Source of the DNA: an uncultured Ignavibacteria bacterium
GTDB taxonomy: Bacteria; Bacteroidota; Ignavibacteria; Kapaibacteriales; Kapaibacteriaceae
Length of the DNA stretch: 45,825 nt
Assembly: GCA_903939735.1 (NCBI GenBank)
Contig: CAJAIA010000011.1
Location: 1-45,825, forward strand
Direction of reading: 5' to 3'
This document shows positions 1 through 9,419 of the stretch, piece by piece. A program made the translations under genes and the position numbers. Positions within the stretch are counted from its first letter, which is position 1; every line of letters begins with the position of its first letter. Below the pieces are notes generated by a model, which saw only the letters and a program-made list of their open reading frames with translations, made no database searches and was not told the DNA's origin.

Positions 1-563
1 CCGTTATCACTTCGGATATGCTCTGGCGTGCCATGCTCAACAAAGAGATCTGTCAGCAGGTCGAGTACATCCGAGGCTCTTATCCTGCGTGCTACGTGAC
101 ATGCCAGTGCTTGGTGTGTATACTCATCGATGACATTGAGCATCCTGAACTTGCGCCCGTCGCTGGTCTGATCTGTGACGAAGTCATAGCTCCAAACATG
201 GTTCTTGTGTTCCGCACGCAAACGGACGACCGATCCATCTGAGAGGAACAGCCGAGCACGCTTGGGCTGCTTCGATGGCACCTTGAGCCCTTCCTCGCGC
301 CATACACGGTAGACATACTTATGATTTACCGCCCAGCCCTCCATGCGCATCATGGCACATATCATGCGATAGCCATAGCGACCATACTCCCTAGCAAGAG
401 CAATGATGCGCTTACGAGCCACATCGTCTTCCTTACGCTTGAGCGGCTGATGACGCTGCGATGATCGCACCTGTCCGAGCGCCCTGCATGCCCGCCGTTG
501 GCTTACCTGGAAGACACCCATCACATGATGAACTGCCTCACGGCGCCGTGCCGGGCTCAGAAG
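1..563 (-). CDS. IS3-family transposase OrfB (integrase catalytic part), 3' end outside window
   Basis: Reading the minus strand in the -1 frame relative to OrfA from 563 down to the window edge gives an uninterrupted IS3 OrfB: LSPARRREAVHHVMGVFQVS, a helical HTH_21-like region with RYGYRMICAMMRMEGW, then the start of the rve integrase core. Two members of the DDE triad are visible, the Asp in WSYDFVTDQ and the Asp in IRSDNG; the Glu would lie beyond the window. No independent ATG is obvious at its beginning, so production probably depends on frameshifting from OrfA. No stop or frameshift damage is seen in the visible part, so the element may be functional. Confidence 0.9.
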
Positions 564-835
564 TTTCCCCGTGCGACCTCTTTGAGAATCTGATTGTCGA
601 CCGTTAGATCAGACACAGCTCTCCGCAAACGTCTGTTCTCTGCCTCGAGCTCTTTGAGTTTCTTTACCTGCTCAAGACCCACTCCGCCATAGATCTTGCG
701 CCAGCGGTAATACGTGGCCTCGGTGATCTTTTGATCACGGCAGAAGGCTTCTATTGTGCCGCCCTTTGAGACTACCACTTCAGCTGTACGCAAGATCCCA
801 ATGATCTGCTCTTCCGTATGATGCTTTCGCCCCAT
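557..835 (-). CDS. IS3-family transposase OrfA
   Basis: This 92-residue protein is the DNA-binding subunit of an IS3-type transposase. Residues about 5-55 form the helix-turn-helix of the HTH_Tnp_1 type (TEEQIIGILR ... ATYYRWRKIYGG). The C-terminal third is a leucine-zipper-like coiled coil (LKELEAENRRLRRAV), as expected for OrfA multimerisation. The start at 835 is preceded by AAGGAG. It ends at a TGA two codons after a GGGAAAC slippery site, so part of the translation should shift to -1 and give the OrfAB fusion, which is the active transposase in IS3 elements. Confidence 0.93.
   Translation of the reverse strand: MGRKHHTEEQIIGILRTAEVVVSKGGTIEAFCRDQKITEATYYRWRKIYGGVGLEQVKKLKELEAENRRLRRAVSDLTVDNQILKEVARGNF
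563..569 (-). other. Programmed -1 ribosomal frameshift site, GGGAAAC
   Basis: On the minus strand the OrfA codons read CGG GGA AAC TTC TGA. The heptamer G_GGA_AAC fits the X_XXY_YYZ rule for tandem -1 slippage, and the slip leads directly into the open OrfB frame. The OrfA stop follows two codons later. A downstream stimulatory hairpin was not worked out, although the following CCCGGCACGGCGCCG is GC-rich and partly self-complementary. Confidence 0.8.
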
Positions 836-851
836 GTTATGCTCCTTCCTA

Positions 852-878
852 CTACCAAACTATCATTTCAGTTGGTAG
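852..878 (-). promoter_or_regulatory. Hairpin between the IS terminus and the orfA start
   Basis: Arms CTACCAA (852-858) and TTGGTAG (872-878) pair perfectly over 7 bp with a 13-nt loop. The hairpin lies just inside the terminal inverted repeat and upstream of the orfA Shine-Dalgarno (AAGGAG). In several IS elements, structures in this position block translation of read-through transcripts from outside the element. That role here is inference. Confidence 0.4.
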
Positions 879-898
879 CATTTTTGGGGAGCAGGTCA
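879..898 (-). repeat. Terminal inverted repeat of the IS3 element (transposase-proximal end)
   Basis: Read on the minus strand from 898 the sequence is TGACCTGCTCCCCAAAAATG, which matches the TGACCTGC-type ends of IS407-like IS3 elements. The mate lies outside the window. The boundary is set where the susC-like reading frame resumes. Confidence 0.8.
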
Positions 899-3800
899 GT
901 TCTGCAATCGCCGGGGCTACCATCCAGGTTAAGGGCACAAAAGGCGGTGCCTACTCGAAGAAGGATGGGTCGTACACAATCAAGGCAAGCAGCGGTGCTA
1001 CCCTTGTATTCCGATCAATCGGAAAGATGATGAAGGAAGTTGCCATCGGTACAAATGACGCGATCAACGTCACGATGGTGAATGACAAGAGCACAGAGTC
1101 GGAAGTGGTTGTTACCGCTATCGGCCTCGACCGCTCGAAGAAGTCGCTGGGATACGCAACCCAGGAGGTCAAGAGCGACGAAATCATCAACTCACGCGAG
1201 ACCAACATCGTGAACTCCCTCGCCTCGCGCGTTGCCGGTGTTCAGGTGAACAGCTCGACGGGTGTTCCTGGTGCGTCATCCTACATCCGCATCCGCGGTT
1301 CATCCTCGCTGACTGGTAATAACCAGCCGTTGTTTGTTGTCGACGGTATTCCGATCGACAACTCACAAGTAGCATCTGAGAATACTGTTGGTTCGGTTGC
1401 TTATTCCAACCGTGCGATGGATATCGACCCGAACAATATCGAGAGCATGAACGTCCTGAAGGGACCAGCCGCTACGGCGCTCTACGGTATTCGTGCAGCT
1501 GGTGGTGCGATCATCATCACAACGAAGAAGGGCAAAGCCACAGAAGGCGGCAAGATCAACGTGAACGTTTCTGGTTCATGGGCATTTGATCAAGTCAACA
1601 AGCTTCCAGAGCTTCAAAACAAGTATTCCCAGGGTTCAGGCGGGAAGTATGCATTCAGCTCGGGCGCATCGCGCTCATATGGTGCACGTATCGATACGCT
1701 GTACTATGACGGTAATGCAAGCTATAAGTGGGATCGTCGCGGAGCTATTGTTGGCAAGTCGAATCCGAACGCAAAGACGCAGGTAACTGCGATCGACAAC
1801 TACGATTCGTTCTTCCGCACAGGTCTTACACAGAATCAGTCGGTGACTCTTTCTGGTGGTAGCTCAACAGCAAACTTCTTGCTGTCGTTCTCGAACTTGG
1901 TTGCTGACGGCGTTGTGCCGAATTCGACATGGGCACGTCGTAACCTGAAGCTTAGCAGCAGCGCAGTGATCGCGCCGAATCTTACAGCGTCGGCTAACAT
2001 CAACTATGCAAACTCAGGTGGTACGCGTATTCAGCAGGGCTCGAACGTTTCGGGTGTGATGTTGGCGCTTGTCCGCACACCACCAACATTCGATAATGCG
2101 AATGGCTACGGCAAGGATGCTGTTAACACGCCAGGTGCATACATGTTCGCCGATGGAACACAACGCACATATCGTGCTGGTGCTGGCTACGACAATCCAT
2201 TCTTCACGGTCAACGAGAACCCGTTCACGGATAACGTGAATCGCGTATTCGGTAATGTCCAACTCGACTGGGGTGTCATGCCAGGTCTCGACCTCATGTA
2301 CCGTATCGGTATGGACTATTACAATGATCGCCGCGAGCAGTTCTTCGCAAAGTATGCTCGTGCGTATCCATCAGGCCGCAACTTCACTGATGAGAACAAT
2401 CTCACAGACATTACGTCGGATCTCATCCTGACGTACAATGTGGATCTCACGGACGACATCCACCTTCAGGCACTCGCCGGACAGAACTTGTACTCGAATA
2501 ACTTCGCGTTCAACTACGTTCAGCGTGACGGTGCAGGTGCACTTGGTCAGCCACCACCCCCACTCTATGCCACAACGATTGCTTCGTCGAACAACACAGG
2601 CAAGCGCACAATGGCGTACTATGGCGACATTCGCCTCGACTATCGTGATGCTCTCTTCTTGAACATTACGGGTCGTAACGAATGGTCAACAACGCTTCCT
2701 GAAGCGAACAACTCGTTCTTCTACCCGTCGGTGTCTGCTGCAGCTGTTCTCACGGAACTCTTCCCAAGCATGAAGAGCGATGCTCTCAGCTACTTGAAGA
2801 TTCGTTCGAACGTTGCTATGGTCGGTAAGGATGCACCATTCGGCGGTACGATCACTGGTTACTCACGTGGTGGTTTTGCAGATGGTTGGACAAATGGTAT
2901 CACGTTCCCATTCTCGAGCGTGATCGGCCTGAGCCGCAATGACCTCCTTGCAAACCCAGATCTGAAGCCAGAGTCAACAACATCATACGAAATCGGTTTC
3001 GACGCTGCCTTCCTTGATGGCCGCATCACACTCGACTTCAACTACTACTACCAGCTGTCAGACAATCAGATCTTCGCTGTGCCAATCGCTTCATCAAGCG
3101 GTTACAGCTCACAGCTGAAGAACGCTGGCTCTATGAGCAACTCCGGTATCGAAGCTGTGCTTGGTATCACACCAATTCAAACAGCAGACTTCAGCTGGAA
3201 CATGCTCTTCAACTTCACACGTAACGTGAACAGGGTTGAGAAGCTCGCTCCTGGTGTCGACAACATCTTCCTCGGTGGTTTCGTTGGTTCATCGGTTCGC
3301 GCAGTTGAAGGTCAGCCATACGGTTCGATCTACGGCTTCGGCTGGGCTCGCAACGCAAACGGCGATGTGCTGATCGACGACGATCCGAACTCCGATAATT
3401 ACGGCTACCCAATCCTCGATCCAGAAGAGAAGTCGTTCGGAAACTTCAACCCAGACTTCCTCCTCGGTATCCGCAATACGTTCACATGGAAGGGCCTCAG
3501 CCTTGGCATTCAGCTTGACATCCGTCAAGGTGGTGTGATGTGGAACGGCACGCGTGGCGCGCTGTACTTCTTCGGTACACACAAGGAAACAGAAAACCGC
3601 GAAGGCACAAAGGTCTTCACAGGTGTGAAGGCTTCGAATGGCGCAGCAAACGACATCGAAGCAGCATACGGTGAAGGATGGCTCTCGCTTGGTAACGGTA
3701 ACGGCTTCTTCGGTAGCAATACAGAAGACTTCATTGAGGATGCAAGCTGGATTCGTCTCCGCGAGGTTACACTCTCGTATACAATCCCAACAGAGATCAT

Positions 3801-3984
3801 GGCATCGACACCATTCAGCGGTCTGACGATCGCCTTTACGGGTCGTAACCTCTGGCTGAGCACACCATACACAGGTGTGGATCCTGAAACATCGCTCCTC
3901 GGTGCATCAAGTGGTCAGGGTCTTGACTACTTCAACATGCCGGGCACAAAGAGCTATGTGTTTGCTTTCAACCTCAACTTCTGA
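899..3984 (+). pseudogene. susC-like: SusC/RagA-type TonB-dependent outer-membrane receptor, 5' end cut off by IS3
   Basis: From 901 the frame encodes the rest of a carboxypeptidase-regulatory-like domain (AIAGATIQVKGTKGGAYS ... GATLVF), then a TonB plug (IRIRGSSSLTGNNQP, FVVDGIPID, GPAATALYG, GGAIIITTKKG), then a SusC-type barrel ending in the aromatic NLNF. SusC proteins are the barrels through which glycans or peptides enter together with a SusD lid. The signal peptide and the start of the first domain, roughly 40-50 residues, lie on the other side of the IS. In-frame upstream codons run into IS DNA and reach a stop at 802-804. The first in-frame ATG is at 1027 and gives 985 residues without a signal peptide, so the product should not reach the outer membrane. 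The rest of the frame is undamaged, which points to a recent insertion. susD follows 37 bp later. Confidence 0.88.
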
Positions 3985-4021
3985 TCACCCGTACCGAAGA
4001 AACAATTCAGGACATACAACC

Positions 4022-5368
4022 ATGAGAAAACTCATTTCCATTGGGCTTTGCTCCGCGTTTCTCGCTGTGTTTACGGCGTGCAACTGGATTGATCCAGAGC
4101 TCAATGTTGATCCAAATCAACCAGCAACGGCAGACTACAATCTCGTTCTGCCAGTTGCTCAGGCTTCGTCAGCCTATGTTCAAGGGGGCGACCTCGGTCG
4201 CTATGCCAGCGTGCTTACGCAGCACAACATTGGCTTGGACCGTCAGCACCTTGGCATTTACAACTACCAGTTCACAGAGTCAGATGTGAACAACGCATGG
4301 GAAGGCATCTACTCGGGCCCACTCAGCGATCTTAAGATCCTAATGGATCGTGCAGAAGCCGATGGTGCGACGAGCTACCTCGGTGTGTTCCAAGTGATGT
4401 TTGCCTACAACATGGTCATGGTGTCAGACCTTTGGGGTGATGTGCCAGGTAGCGACGCGTTCCGCGGTGCTGCTGCCACTCAGCCAAAGTACGACACGCA
4501 GGAAGCTGTGTATACAGCAATGAATGCACTTCTTGACAAGGCAATCACAAACCTCACTGGCACAGCTAGTGTGCTCAAGCCAGGCAGTGACGACTTCATC
4601 TACAGCGGCAATCTTTCGAAGTGGACAAAGGCTGCATGGGCTCTGAAGGCTCGTATGGCAATCCACCGCGTAAAGCGCGACGCTGCAGCTGGCGCAGTAG
4701 CACTCGATGCTGTAAGCAAGGCAATGGGAAGCAATGCCGACGATATGCAGTTCGCGTTTGGCGCGGCTGAAACTGAGGGCAATCCTTGGTATCAGTTCAA
4801 CACCCAGCGTGGCGACATTGCTGTTGGACCAAAGCTTGCTGAGCTTATGAACGCTACAAACGACCCACGTCGTCCGTTCTATGGTGTACCAGACTCAACT
4901 GGCGCACTCTCAACGGAATCGTCGATGGGCGATCTGTACAGCGGCATCTCATCTGCAGTGCCAATGCTGACCTACACAGAGATGAAGTTCATCGAGGCTG
5001 AAGCAAAGTCGCGTGTAGGTGATGGTGCTGGCGCCCACGCTGCATACATCGCAGCTGTACGTGCTTCGCTTGAACGCTCTGGCGTTGCAGCGGCTGATGT
5101 TACAGCATACCTGGCGCAACCAAGTGTTGATCCTGGTGCTGCGAATCTGACACTTGCAAACATCATGACGCAGAAGTACATCGCGATGTACACACAACCT
5201 GAGTCGTTCAGTGATTGGCGTCGGTCAGGTGTTCCAGCACTCACGCCGGTTTCAGGAAGTAATGTTCCGCGTCGCTTCCCGTACGCACAGTCGGAGCGCT
5301 TGTACAACAGCGCGAATATGCCAACCAACCTTTCGATCTTCGATCGCGTATGGTGGGATGTGCAGTAA
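4022..5368 (+). CDS. susD-like: SusD/RagB-family nutrient-binding outer-membrane lipoprotein
   Basis: This is the surface lipoprotein partner of the SusC receptor encoded just upstream; it caps the barrel and binds the nutrient. The ATG at 4022 gives 448 residues with a lipoprotein signal peptide ending FLAVFTAC (lipobox, Cys about 19). A longer in-frame extension back to 3875 overlaps susC and has no signal peptide, so it is rejected. The sequence resembles the SusD-like_2 group (ACNWIDPELNVDPNQP; NMVMVSDLWGDVPGSDAF; C-terminal FSDWRRSGVP with WWD near the end). Substrate cannot be told. With susC disrupted, the lipoprotein may have no working partner, and its transcription may depend on a promoter in or near the IS. 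Confidence 0.93.
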   Translation: MRKLISIGLCSAFLAVFTACNWIDPELNVDPNQPATADYNLVLPVAQASSAYVQGGDLGRYASVLTQHNIGLDRQHLGIYNYQFTESDVNNAWEGIYSGPLSDLKILMDRAEADGATSYLGVFQVMFAYNMVMVSDLWGDVPGSDAFRGAAATQPKYDTQEAVYTAMNALLDKAITNLTGTASVLKPGSDDFIYSGNLSKWTKAAWALKARMAIHRVKRDAAAGAVALDAVSKAMGSNADDMQFAFGAAETEGNPWYQFNTQRGDIAVGPKLAELMNATNDPRRPFYGVPDSTGALSTESSMGDLYSGISSAVPMLTYTEMKFIEAEAKSRVGDGAGAHAAYIAAVRASLERSGVAAADVTAYLAQPSVDPGAANLTLANIMTQKYIAMYTQPESFSDWRRSGVPALTPVSGSNVPRRFPYAQSERLYNSANMPTNLSIFDRVWWDVQ

Positions 5369-5390
5369 GAACGGACACGTTGTAAATAAC

Positions 5391-5425
5391 AAACGGCCCG
5401 ATATGCAATGCATGTCGGGCCGTTT
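5391..5425 (+). terminator. Intrinsic terminator after susD
   Basis: AAACGGCCCGA (5391-5401) pairs perfectly with TCGGGCCGTTT (5415-5425) around a 13-nt loop and is followed by ATGTTTTCC. It lies 22 bp after the susD stop and could also serve the minus-strand gene that ends at 5492, because the arms provide T and A runs on both sides. Confidence 0.8.
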
Positions 5426-5491
5426 ATGTTTTCCTCTCAATGCTGCCGAGAGTGAACGTCGTTGTTGTTCGTTACAAATGTACAAACGAGA

Positions 5492-5989
5492 TCACATTTG
5501 TGGATGAAAGATCGCAGACGCAGGAACATGAATTGTCCACCACGCGAATACACCAGCAATGATCATCAACATCACGATACCGATATACTCCATCGTTGCT
5601 GAAGGTCGTCGTTCGTTGATGCGATTGTGAATCAACACTGCGATCCATGACGCGACACCGTACAACATGATATCGACAACAACGATCGATCGTCCGATAC
5701 TTAGTGAGTATGCGTAGAAGCCAACGACGATAAACACGTTCATCGCAATGATGCCGATTGCACGTCCGATGATCGACGATGACTGCGAACGTGCTACCGA
5801 TCGCCAAGCGTCTTGCACCATGAGAACGAGCGTTGCACCATAGCCAAGCTTGAGGTGCTCCCATACACTTTCATTGATCGGTGCAATCAGACCCACAACG
5901 TCATTGTATCCAGTGACGGTGTAGAGTGAATGCCAGATCCATCCTGCAAAGAAGAGTGTCCAGAAGTCTCGCTGTGGAGCTGATCTCAT
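5492..5989 (-). CDS. DUF6512 family integral membrane protein
   Basis: This 165-residue protein has about five hydrophobic segments. The motif GYNDVVGLIAPINESVWEHLKL is typical of the DUF6512 family, small membrane proteins of unknown function; the conserved part is NESVWEHLK near residues 39-47. No enzyme motif is seen. The start overlaps the stop of the MFS gene upstream by four bases (ATGA), so the two are translationally coupled and probably cotranscribed. Confidence 0.75.
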   Translation of the reverse strand: MRSAPQRDFWTLFFAGWIWHSLYTVTGYNDVVGLIAPINESVWEHLKLGYGATLVLMVQDAWRSVARSQSSSIIGRAIGIIAMNVFIVVGFYAYSLSIGRSIVVVDIMLYGVASWIAVLIHNRINERRPSATMEYIGIVMLMIIAGVFAWWTIHVPASAIFHPQM

Positions 5990-7329
5990 TGATCTTGTGG
6001 CGTCATGGTGAAATGAGCGATACCGCGTGTGGCAAGAATAATGAAGCCTATTCCAATCACACCAATTATCGCGAGAACGGTAAACGCCCCCTGTTCACCC
6101 CACGTACTAGATCTCATCCGACCAAGAAGATCGGGTCCGATATGTCCACCAAGATTTGTCACAGAGTTGATGAGTGCAATACCTGCCGCCGCGGCAGAAC
6201 CACGTAGAAACAGCGGCGGAAGCGACCATAGCGGACCAGCGTAGGAGATAGATCCACATGTGATGATCGTGAGCGCAAGAATTGACCCAACAGGATTGCC
6301 TCGCATCTGCGTCAGGAGAAGAAGTCCCACCACGGAAGCAACGAAGCATCCAATAAGATGCCAGCGACGTTCACCAGTGTGATCTGAGTGTCGCGCTACG
6401 AGTACCATGCTGATCCCACCAAACACCCACGGGATCATTGTCAGCAACCCCGTTGTGAAATAGTCGCCACGATCAACGCCCATCTCGTGAACGATCGTTG
6501 GCATCCAGAAACTCACGGCATAGAGCACGATGATGCCCGTGAGATTCGTGAGGCTTATGAACCAGAGTCGTGGATTGGCAAATGCAGATCGAATACTATG
6601 CGTGCTCACGTGATGCGACTCTGCATGCGACCGTGCTACACCGTTGAGGATCTCAGTTCGCTGATCATCTGTGAGCCACTTCGCATCGCGCGGTCCGTTC
6701 GGGAGAACTCTCCAGATCACGATGCCCATGATCACAGAAGGAACTGCCTCGATCACGAACAGCCATCGCCATCCATGCCATCCCTGCGCACCATGAAGTC
6801 CCTCGAGAAGTGCACCAGACAGCGGCGCACCGATAATGCTCGAGACAGCGATCGCCGTCATGAAGGTTGCGATCGTGCGTGCATGCATCTCGCGGGGGAA
6901 CCAATACGTCAGGTACAGAATGATTCCCGGGAAGAACCCTGCTTCGGCGAGACCAAGCAGAAAGCGCAACGCATAGAGACTGAATTCGTGATGGGGTAGG
7001 CCGAATAGCTCGGGCAGCGGACCCCATGGGATCACGTCCACAAAGGCAAACGCACCGGAGATTATGCCCCACGTAATCATGATCCGCGCGATCCACACAC
7101 GCGCGCCGAAACGCTCGAGCATCAGATTGCTGGGAACCTCGAAAAGGAAGTAGCCGATAAAGAAGATGCCAGCGCCAAAGCCGTAGACTACATCGGAGTA
7201 TCCCAACTCCGCCGACATCTGGAGCTTTGCGAAACCAATGTTCACGCGATCGAGAAACGACACGACATAGCTGAGAAACAACACCGGCATGATTCGTCGC
7301 ATGACGATGCGAAATACATCACCAGACAT
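5986..7329 (-). CDS. MFS transporter, anion:cation symporter (ACS) family
   Basis: This 447-residue protein has about 12 membrane segments. The N-terminal FLDRVNIGFAKLQM, the FFIGYFLFEVPSNLMLERFGARVWIARIM stretch (split here as FFIGYFLFEVPSN and LMLERFGARVW), and GLAEAGFFPGIILYLTYWFP are hallmarks of ACS-family carriers such as tartrate, galactonate and 4-hydroxyphenylacetate permeases. These carriers move small organic anions with protons. Substrate cannot be assigned. The protein is complete and full length for the family, and a DUF6512 gene overlaps its stop. Confidence 0.88.
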   Translation of the reverse strand: MSGDVFRIVMRRIMPVLFLSYVVSFLDRVNIGFAKLQMSAELGYSDVVYGFGAGIFFIGYFLFEVPSNLMLERFGARVWIARIMITWGIISGAFAFVDVIPWGPLPELFGLPHHEFSLYALRFLLGLAEAGFFPGIILYLTYWFPREMHARTIATFMTAIAVSSIIGAPLSGALLEGLHGAQGWHGWRWLFVIEAVPSVIMGIVIWRVLPNGPRDAKWLTDDQRTEILNGVARSHAESHHVSTHSIRSAFANPRLWFISLTNLTGIIVLYAVSFWMPTIVHEMGVDRGDYFTTGLLTMIPWVFGGISMVLVARHSDHTGERRWHLIGCFVASVVGLLLLTQMRGNPVGSILALTIITCGSISYAGPLWSLPPLFLRGSAAAAGIALINSVTNLGGHIGPDLLGRMRSSTWGEQGAFTVLAIIGVIGIGFIILATRGIAHFTMTPQDQ

Positions 7330-7353
7330 CCAACCCCCTGAGAGAAAACTGGC

Positions 7354-9309
7354 TTACTGTTTTACCACGATCGTATGCACGGAATCTCCATCAATGCGGT
7401 AGACACCTGGAGCCAGATCAGAAAGATCGACGCGCAGTGTTGATGCATCGGTCGCCCGGAATTCGCGCACACATTGGCCAATATGCGACCAAACGCGATA
7501 CGTGCCTGTTAGTGATGCAACACCACTACGCTTGATGATAACGTAATCGCTTGTAGGGTTTGGGCCTACGTGTAGGTCTGCATTCGTCTCAGCAACACCA
7601 AGCGTTCCGTCGAGCGAGAATGCACCGCGACGGTACATGCCGTTTGTAGCAACTGTGCGCACAACGCCAATAACACGGACGTTCGGTTGTGTGCGACGCA
7701 CGACGAACCCCTGCGGACGTTCTTCAATGGCACACCCGTCGCATTGTTCGAAGTACGTCATGGCTGTCGCGAGACATGGTTGCGCGGTATCAGGAATGCC
7801 GTAGGTAATCACAACACTATCGCTCTGACGCACGACGCGCAGGGTTGGCTCGCCATCACACTCCACGGCCATATTCATACCTGTGACGGCCCCATAGATG
7901 TTGCCAACACTGAGTCCGTCGACAGACCCGTACGACCATGCAGCAAAGCGAACATTCGGATTGAGAGGTGTTATCCGATGCTCACCGGGAAGAATCGGTC
8001 CCTCGAACGAAACCATAAAGCTGTCACCAATTCGACGTTTGCGCAACATCGATGCAATGGGACGTCCGTCGACGAGGATGCTGGACTCATGCTGCGCCGA
8101 ACACACGAGTGAGAGGAAACTGGCTGTCTCTGAGGGGGCGACCACAATTGCATGGTCCACCCAGTGCTCAATCGGTGGCACAGTCTGCAGCTGAGGCATA
8201 CCAGCATCAGTTGATGGATCATCGAGCGGTTGTGTTGACTGCCACGTGATGTATGCATACGACTTGCCGTACTGCGCGCAGAGTACCGGTTTCGTTGCAA
8301 ACCACAGTGTGGCCAGCTCTACACGTGGTGCATACCAGGACTCACCTGCATTAAGCGTGATGTTCACACCGCTGGTTGGCGAAGAGGACAACGAGGTGAT
8401 TGCTGTGCTGTCTTCCAGTGCGATAAATCGAACGACGTCTCCACGATCGTCCTCAACATCAATCAGCGACAGGTCACGTCCGCGCAGACGTGTTGGAGTG
8501 TAGAGGATCGGACTCGTTACAAAGGTCTTACCCGCATACGTTGTTGGCAGCATTGCATCGTGCAGGTTGCCACGACTTCGCGTCGCTGCCCGCTCGTAGT
8601 TGCCCGACTTCGGCATGTTGTTTGGATGGCGCAACACGGCCGTCTTCTCATGTCCGCTTACGACAGTAACAGAATGTGTACTTTCAACCAGGCACCGTCC
8701 GGTGTAGTCCGTTGAATCGTTACGCGATCGCCCAGATTCATGTTCGAACTGCACATACCACTGCTCACCCGCATTCAGCGTTGTATCACGCGTGCCCGAG
8801 GGAAGTGTAAGCGTTACGCGCGTATCATCAACATCGGCTACAACAGAGATGGCAGACGTCGTAACAGTTGGTGTCTCACTTGCCAGACCATACTCGTCCT
8901 GCCACCACAGGAACGGACGATACGACGTGCCCCATGCATAGCTCGGAAGATGACGTGCTGCTTCACCATGTCCGAACCCATCCTGCATAGTCAACACACC
9001 AAACGGCTGCGTGCCGCGTAACTCTACAGGCTCTGTTGAGCTAATCGAGATTTCAACGCTTCCACCTGTTGGAACAATAACCGACGTGCCATTGAATGTC
9101 ACGCGCGAGCCGGATTCAGACGTAAGGATGCATCGCTGTGTGGACGCAAAGGGAGTTTCACCGGGAGCGATTCGAGGACGTATCGTCGTGATGCGATAGC
9201 GCAGACCTTCCTGTAAAACCATCCGCCCAAGGGTATCAACTTGAGCATTGCCTGCACCTGTGCAGATGAGGAACAGCAGCACGCTGAATCCAAGGGCGAA
9301 CGGACGCAT
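7354..9309 (-). CDS. Secreted T9SS cargo protein with IgGFc-binding-like N-terminal region
   Basis: The protein has 651 residues from the ATG at 9309, which is preceded by a strong AAGGAG and starts a clear signal peptide (MRPFALGFSVLLFLICTGAGNAQ). An upstream in-frame start at 9375 is less likely. Its body is beta-rich, with repeated WYxxxxE-type strands (AGEQWYVQFEHESG, AGESWYAPRVELA) and the general look of IgGFc-binding/reversion-type extracellular proteins (PF17517-like by recall). The last about 75 residues (VGPNPTSDYVIIKR ... DLSDLAPGVYRIDG ... VVKQ) form a type A T9SS sorting domain, so it should be exported to the surface and anchored or released. Immunoglobulin binding should not be inferred from the family name. 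Confidence 0.72.
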   Translation of the reverse strand: MRPFALGFSVLLFLICTGAGNAQVDTLGRMVLQEGLRYRITTIRPRIAPGETPFASTQRCILTSESGSRVTFNGTSVIVPTGGSVEISISSTEPVELRGTQPFGVLTMQDGFGHGEAARHLPSYAWGTSYRPFLWWQDEYGLASETPTVTTSAISVVADVDDTRVTLTLPSGTRDTTLNAGEQWYVQFEHESGRSRNDSTDYTGRCLVESTHSVTVVSGHEKTAVLRHPNNMPKSGNYERAATRSRGNLHDAMLPTTYAGKTFVTSPILYTPTRLRGRDLSLIDVEDDRGDVVRFIALEDSTAITSLSSSPTSGVNITLNAGESWYAPRVELATLWFATKPVLCAQYGKSYAYITWQSTQPLDDPSTDAGMPQLQTVPPIEHWVDHAIVVAPSETASFLSLVCSAQHESSILVDGRPIASMLRKRRIGDSFMVSFEGPILPGEHRITPLNPNVRFAAWSYGSVDGLSVGNIYGAVTGMNMAVECDGEPTLRVVRQSDSVVITYGIPDTAQPCLATAMTYFEQCDGCAIEERPQGFVVRRTQPNVRVIGVVRTVATNGMYRRGAFSLDGTLGVAETNADLHVGPNPTSDYVIIKRSGVASLTGTYRVWSHIGQCVREFRATDASTLRVDLSDLAPGVYRIDGDSVHTIVVKQ

Positions 9310-9384
9310 CTTCTTCTCCTTGCGAATGGGCAAAAGATACCAGATTTTTTGTCCCGACTTCATGCAATCGGTCATCGTTTACCG

Positions 9385-9392
9385 TAGGTTTG
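9385..9392 (+). promoter_or_regulatory. Bacteroidota-type promoter box TAGGTTTG
   Basis: The octamer matches the TAnnTTTG -7 element used by the Bacteroidota primary sigma factor and lies 27 bp before the ATG of the cystatin-like lipoprotein gene. No convincing -33 TTG partner was fixed, so this is a candidate only. Confidence 0.4.
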
Positions 9393-9419
9393 ATGGCACT
9401 CACCACGTCTGACATATCA

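Larger units (their letters stand above)
1..898 (-). mobile_element. IS3-family insertion sequence, partial (cut by window start)
   Basis: The segment carries an IS3-type orfA/orfB transposase pair on the minus strand, a -1 frameshift heptamer at their junction, and a terminal inverted repeat that begins TGACCTGCTCCCC when read on the minus strand from position 898. The element's other end lies outside the window. Directly beyond 898 a susC-like reading frame continues in mid-domain, so the element inserted into that gene. The OrfA and OrfB sequences resemble the IS407/IS51-like branch of IS3 by recall. A 3-4 bp target duplication would be expected, but only the right flank (gtt or gttc from 899) can be seen. 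Confidence 0.93.

Noticed and set aside
3875-4021. A longer in-frame start for the SusD-like protein
   Set aside because: It overlaps susC, and the residues before MRKLISIG lack a signal peptide; the ATG at 4022 starts directly with a lipoprotein signal.
6388-6999. A 203-residue plus-strand frame opposite the MFS gene
   Set aside because: Antisense to a full-length transporter, with no motif or ribosome-binding site.
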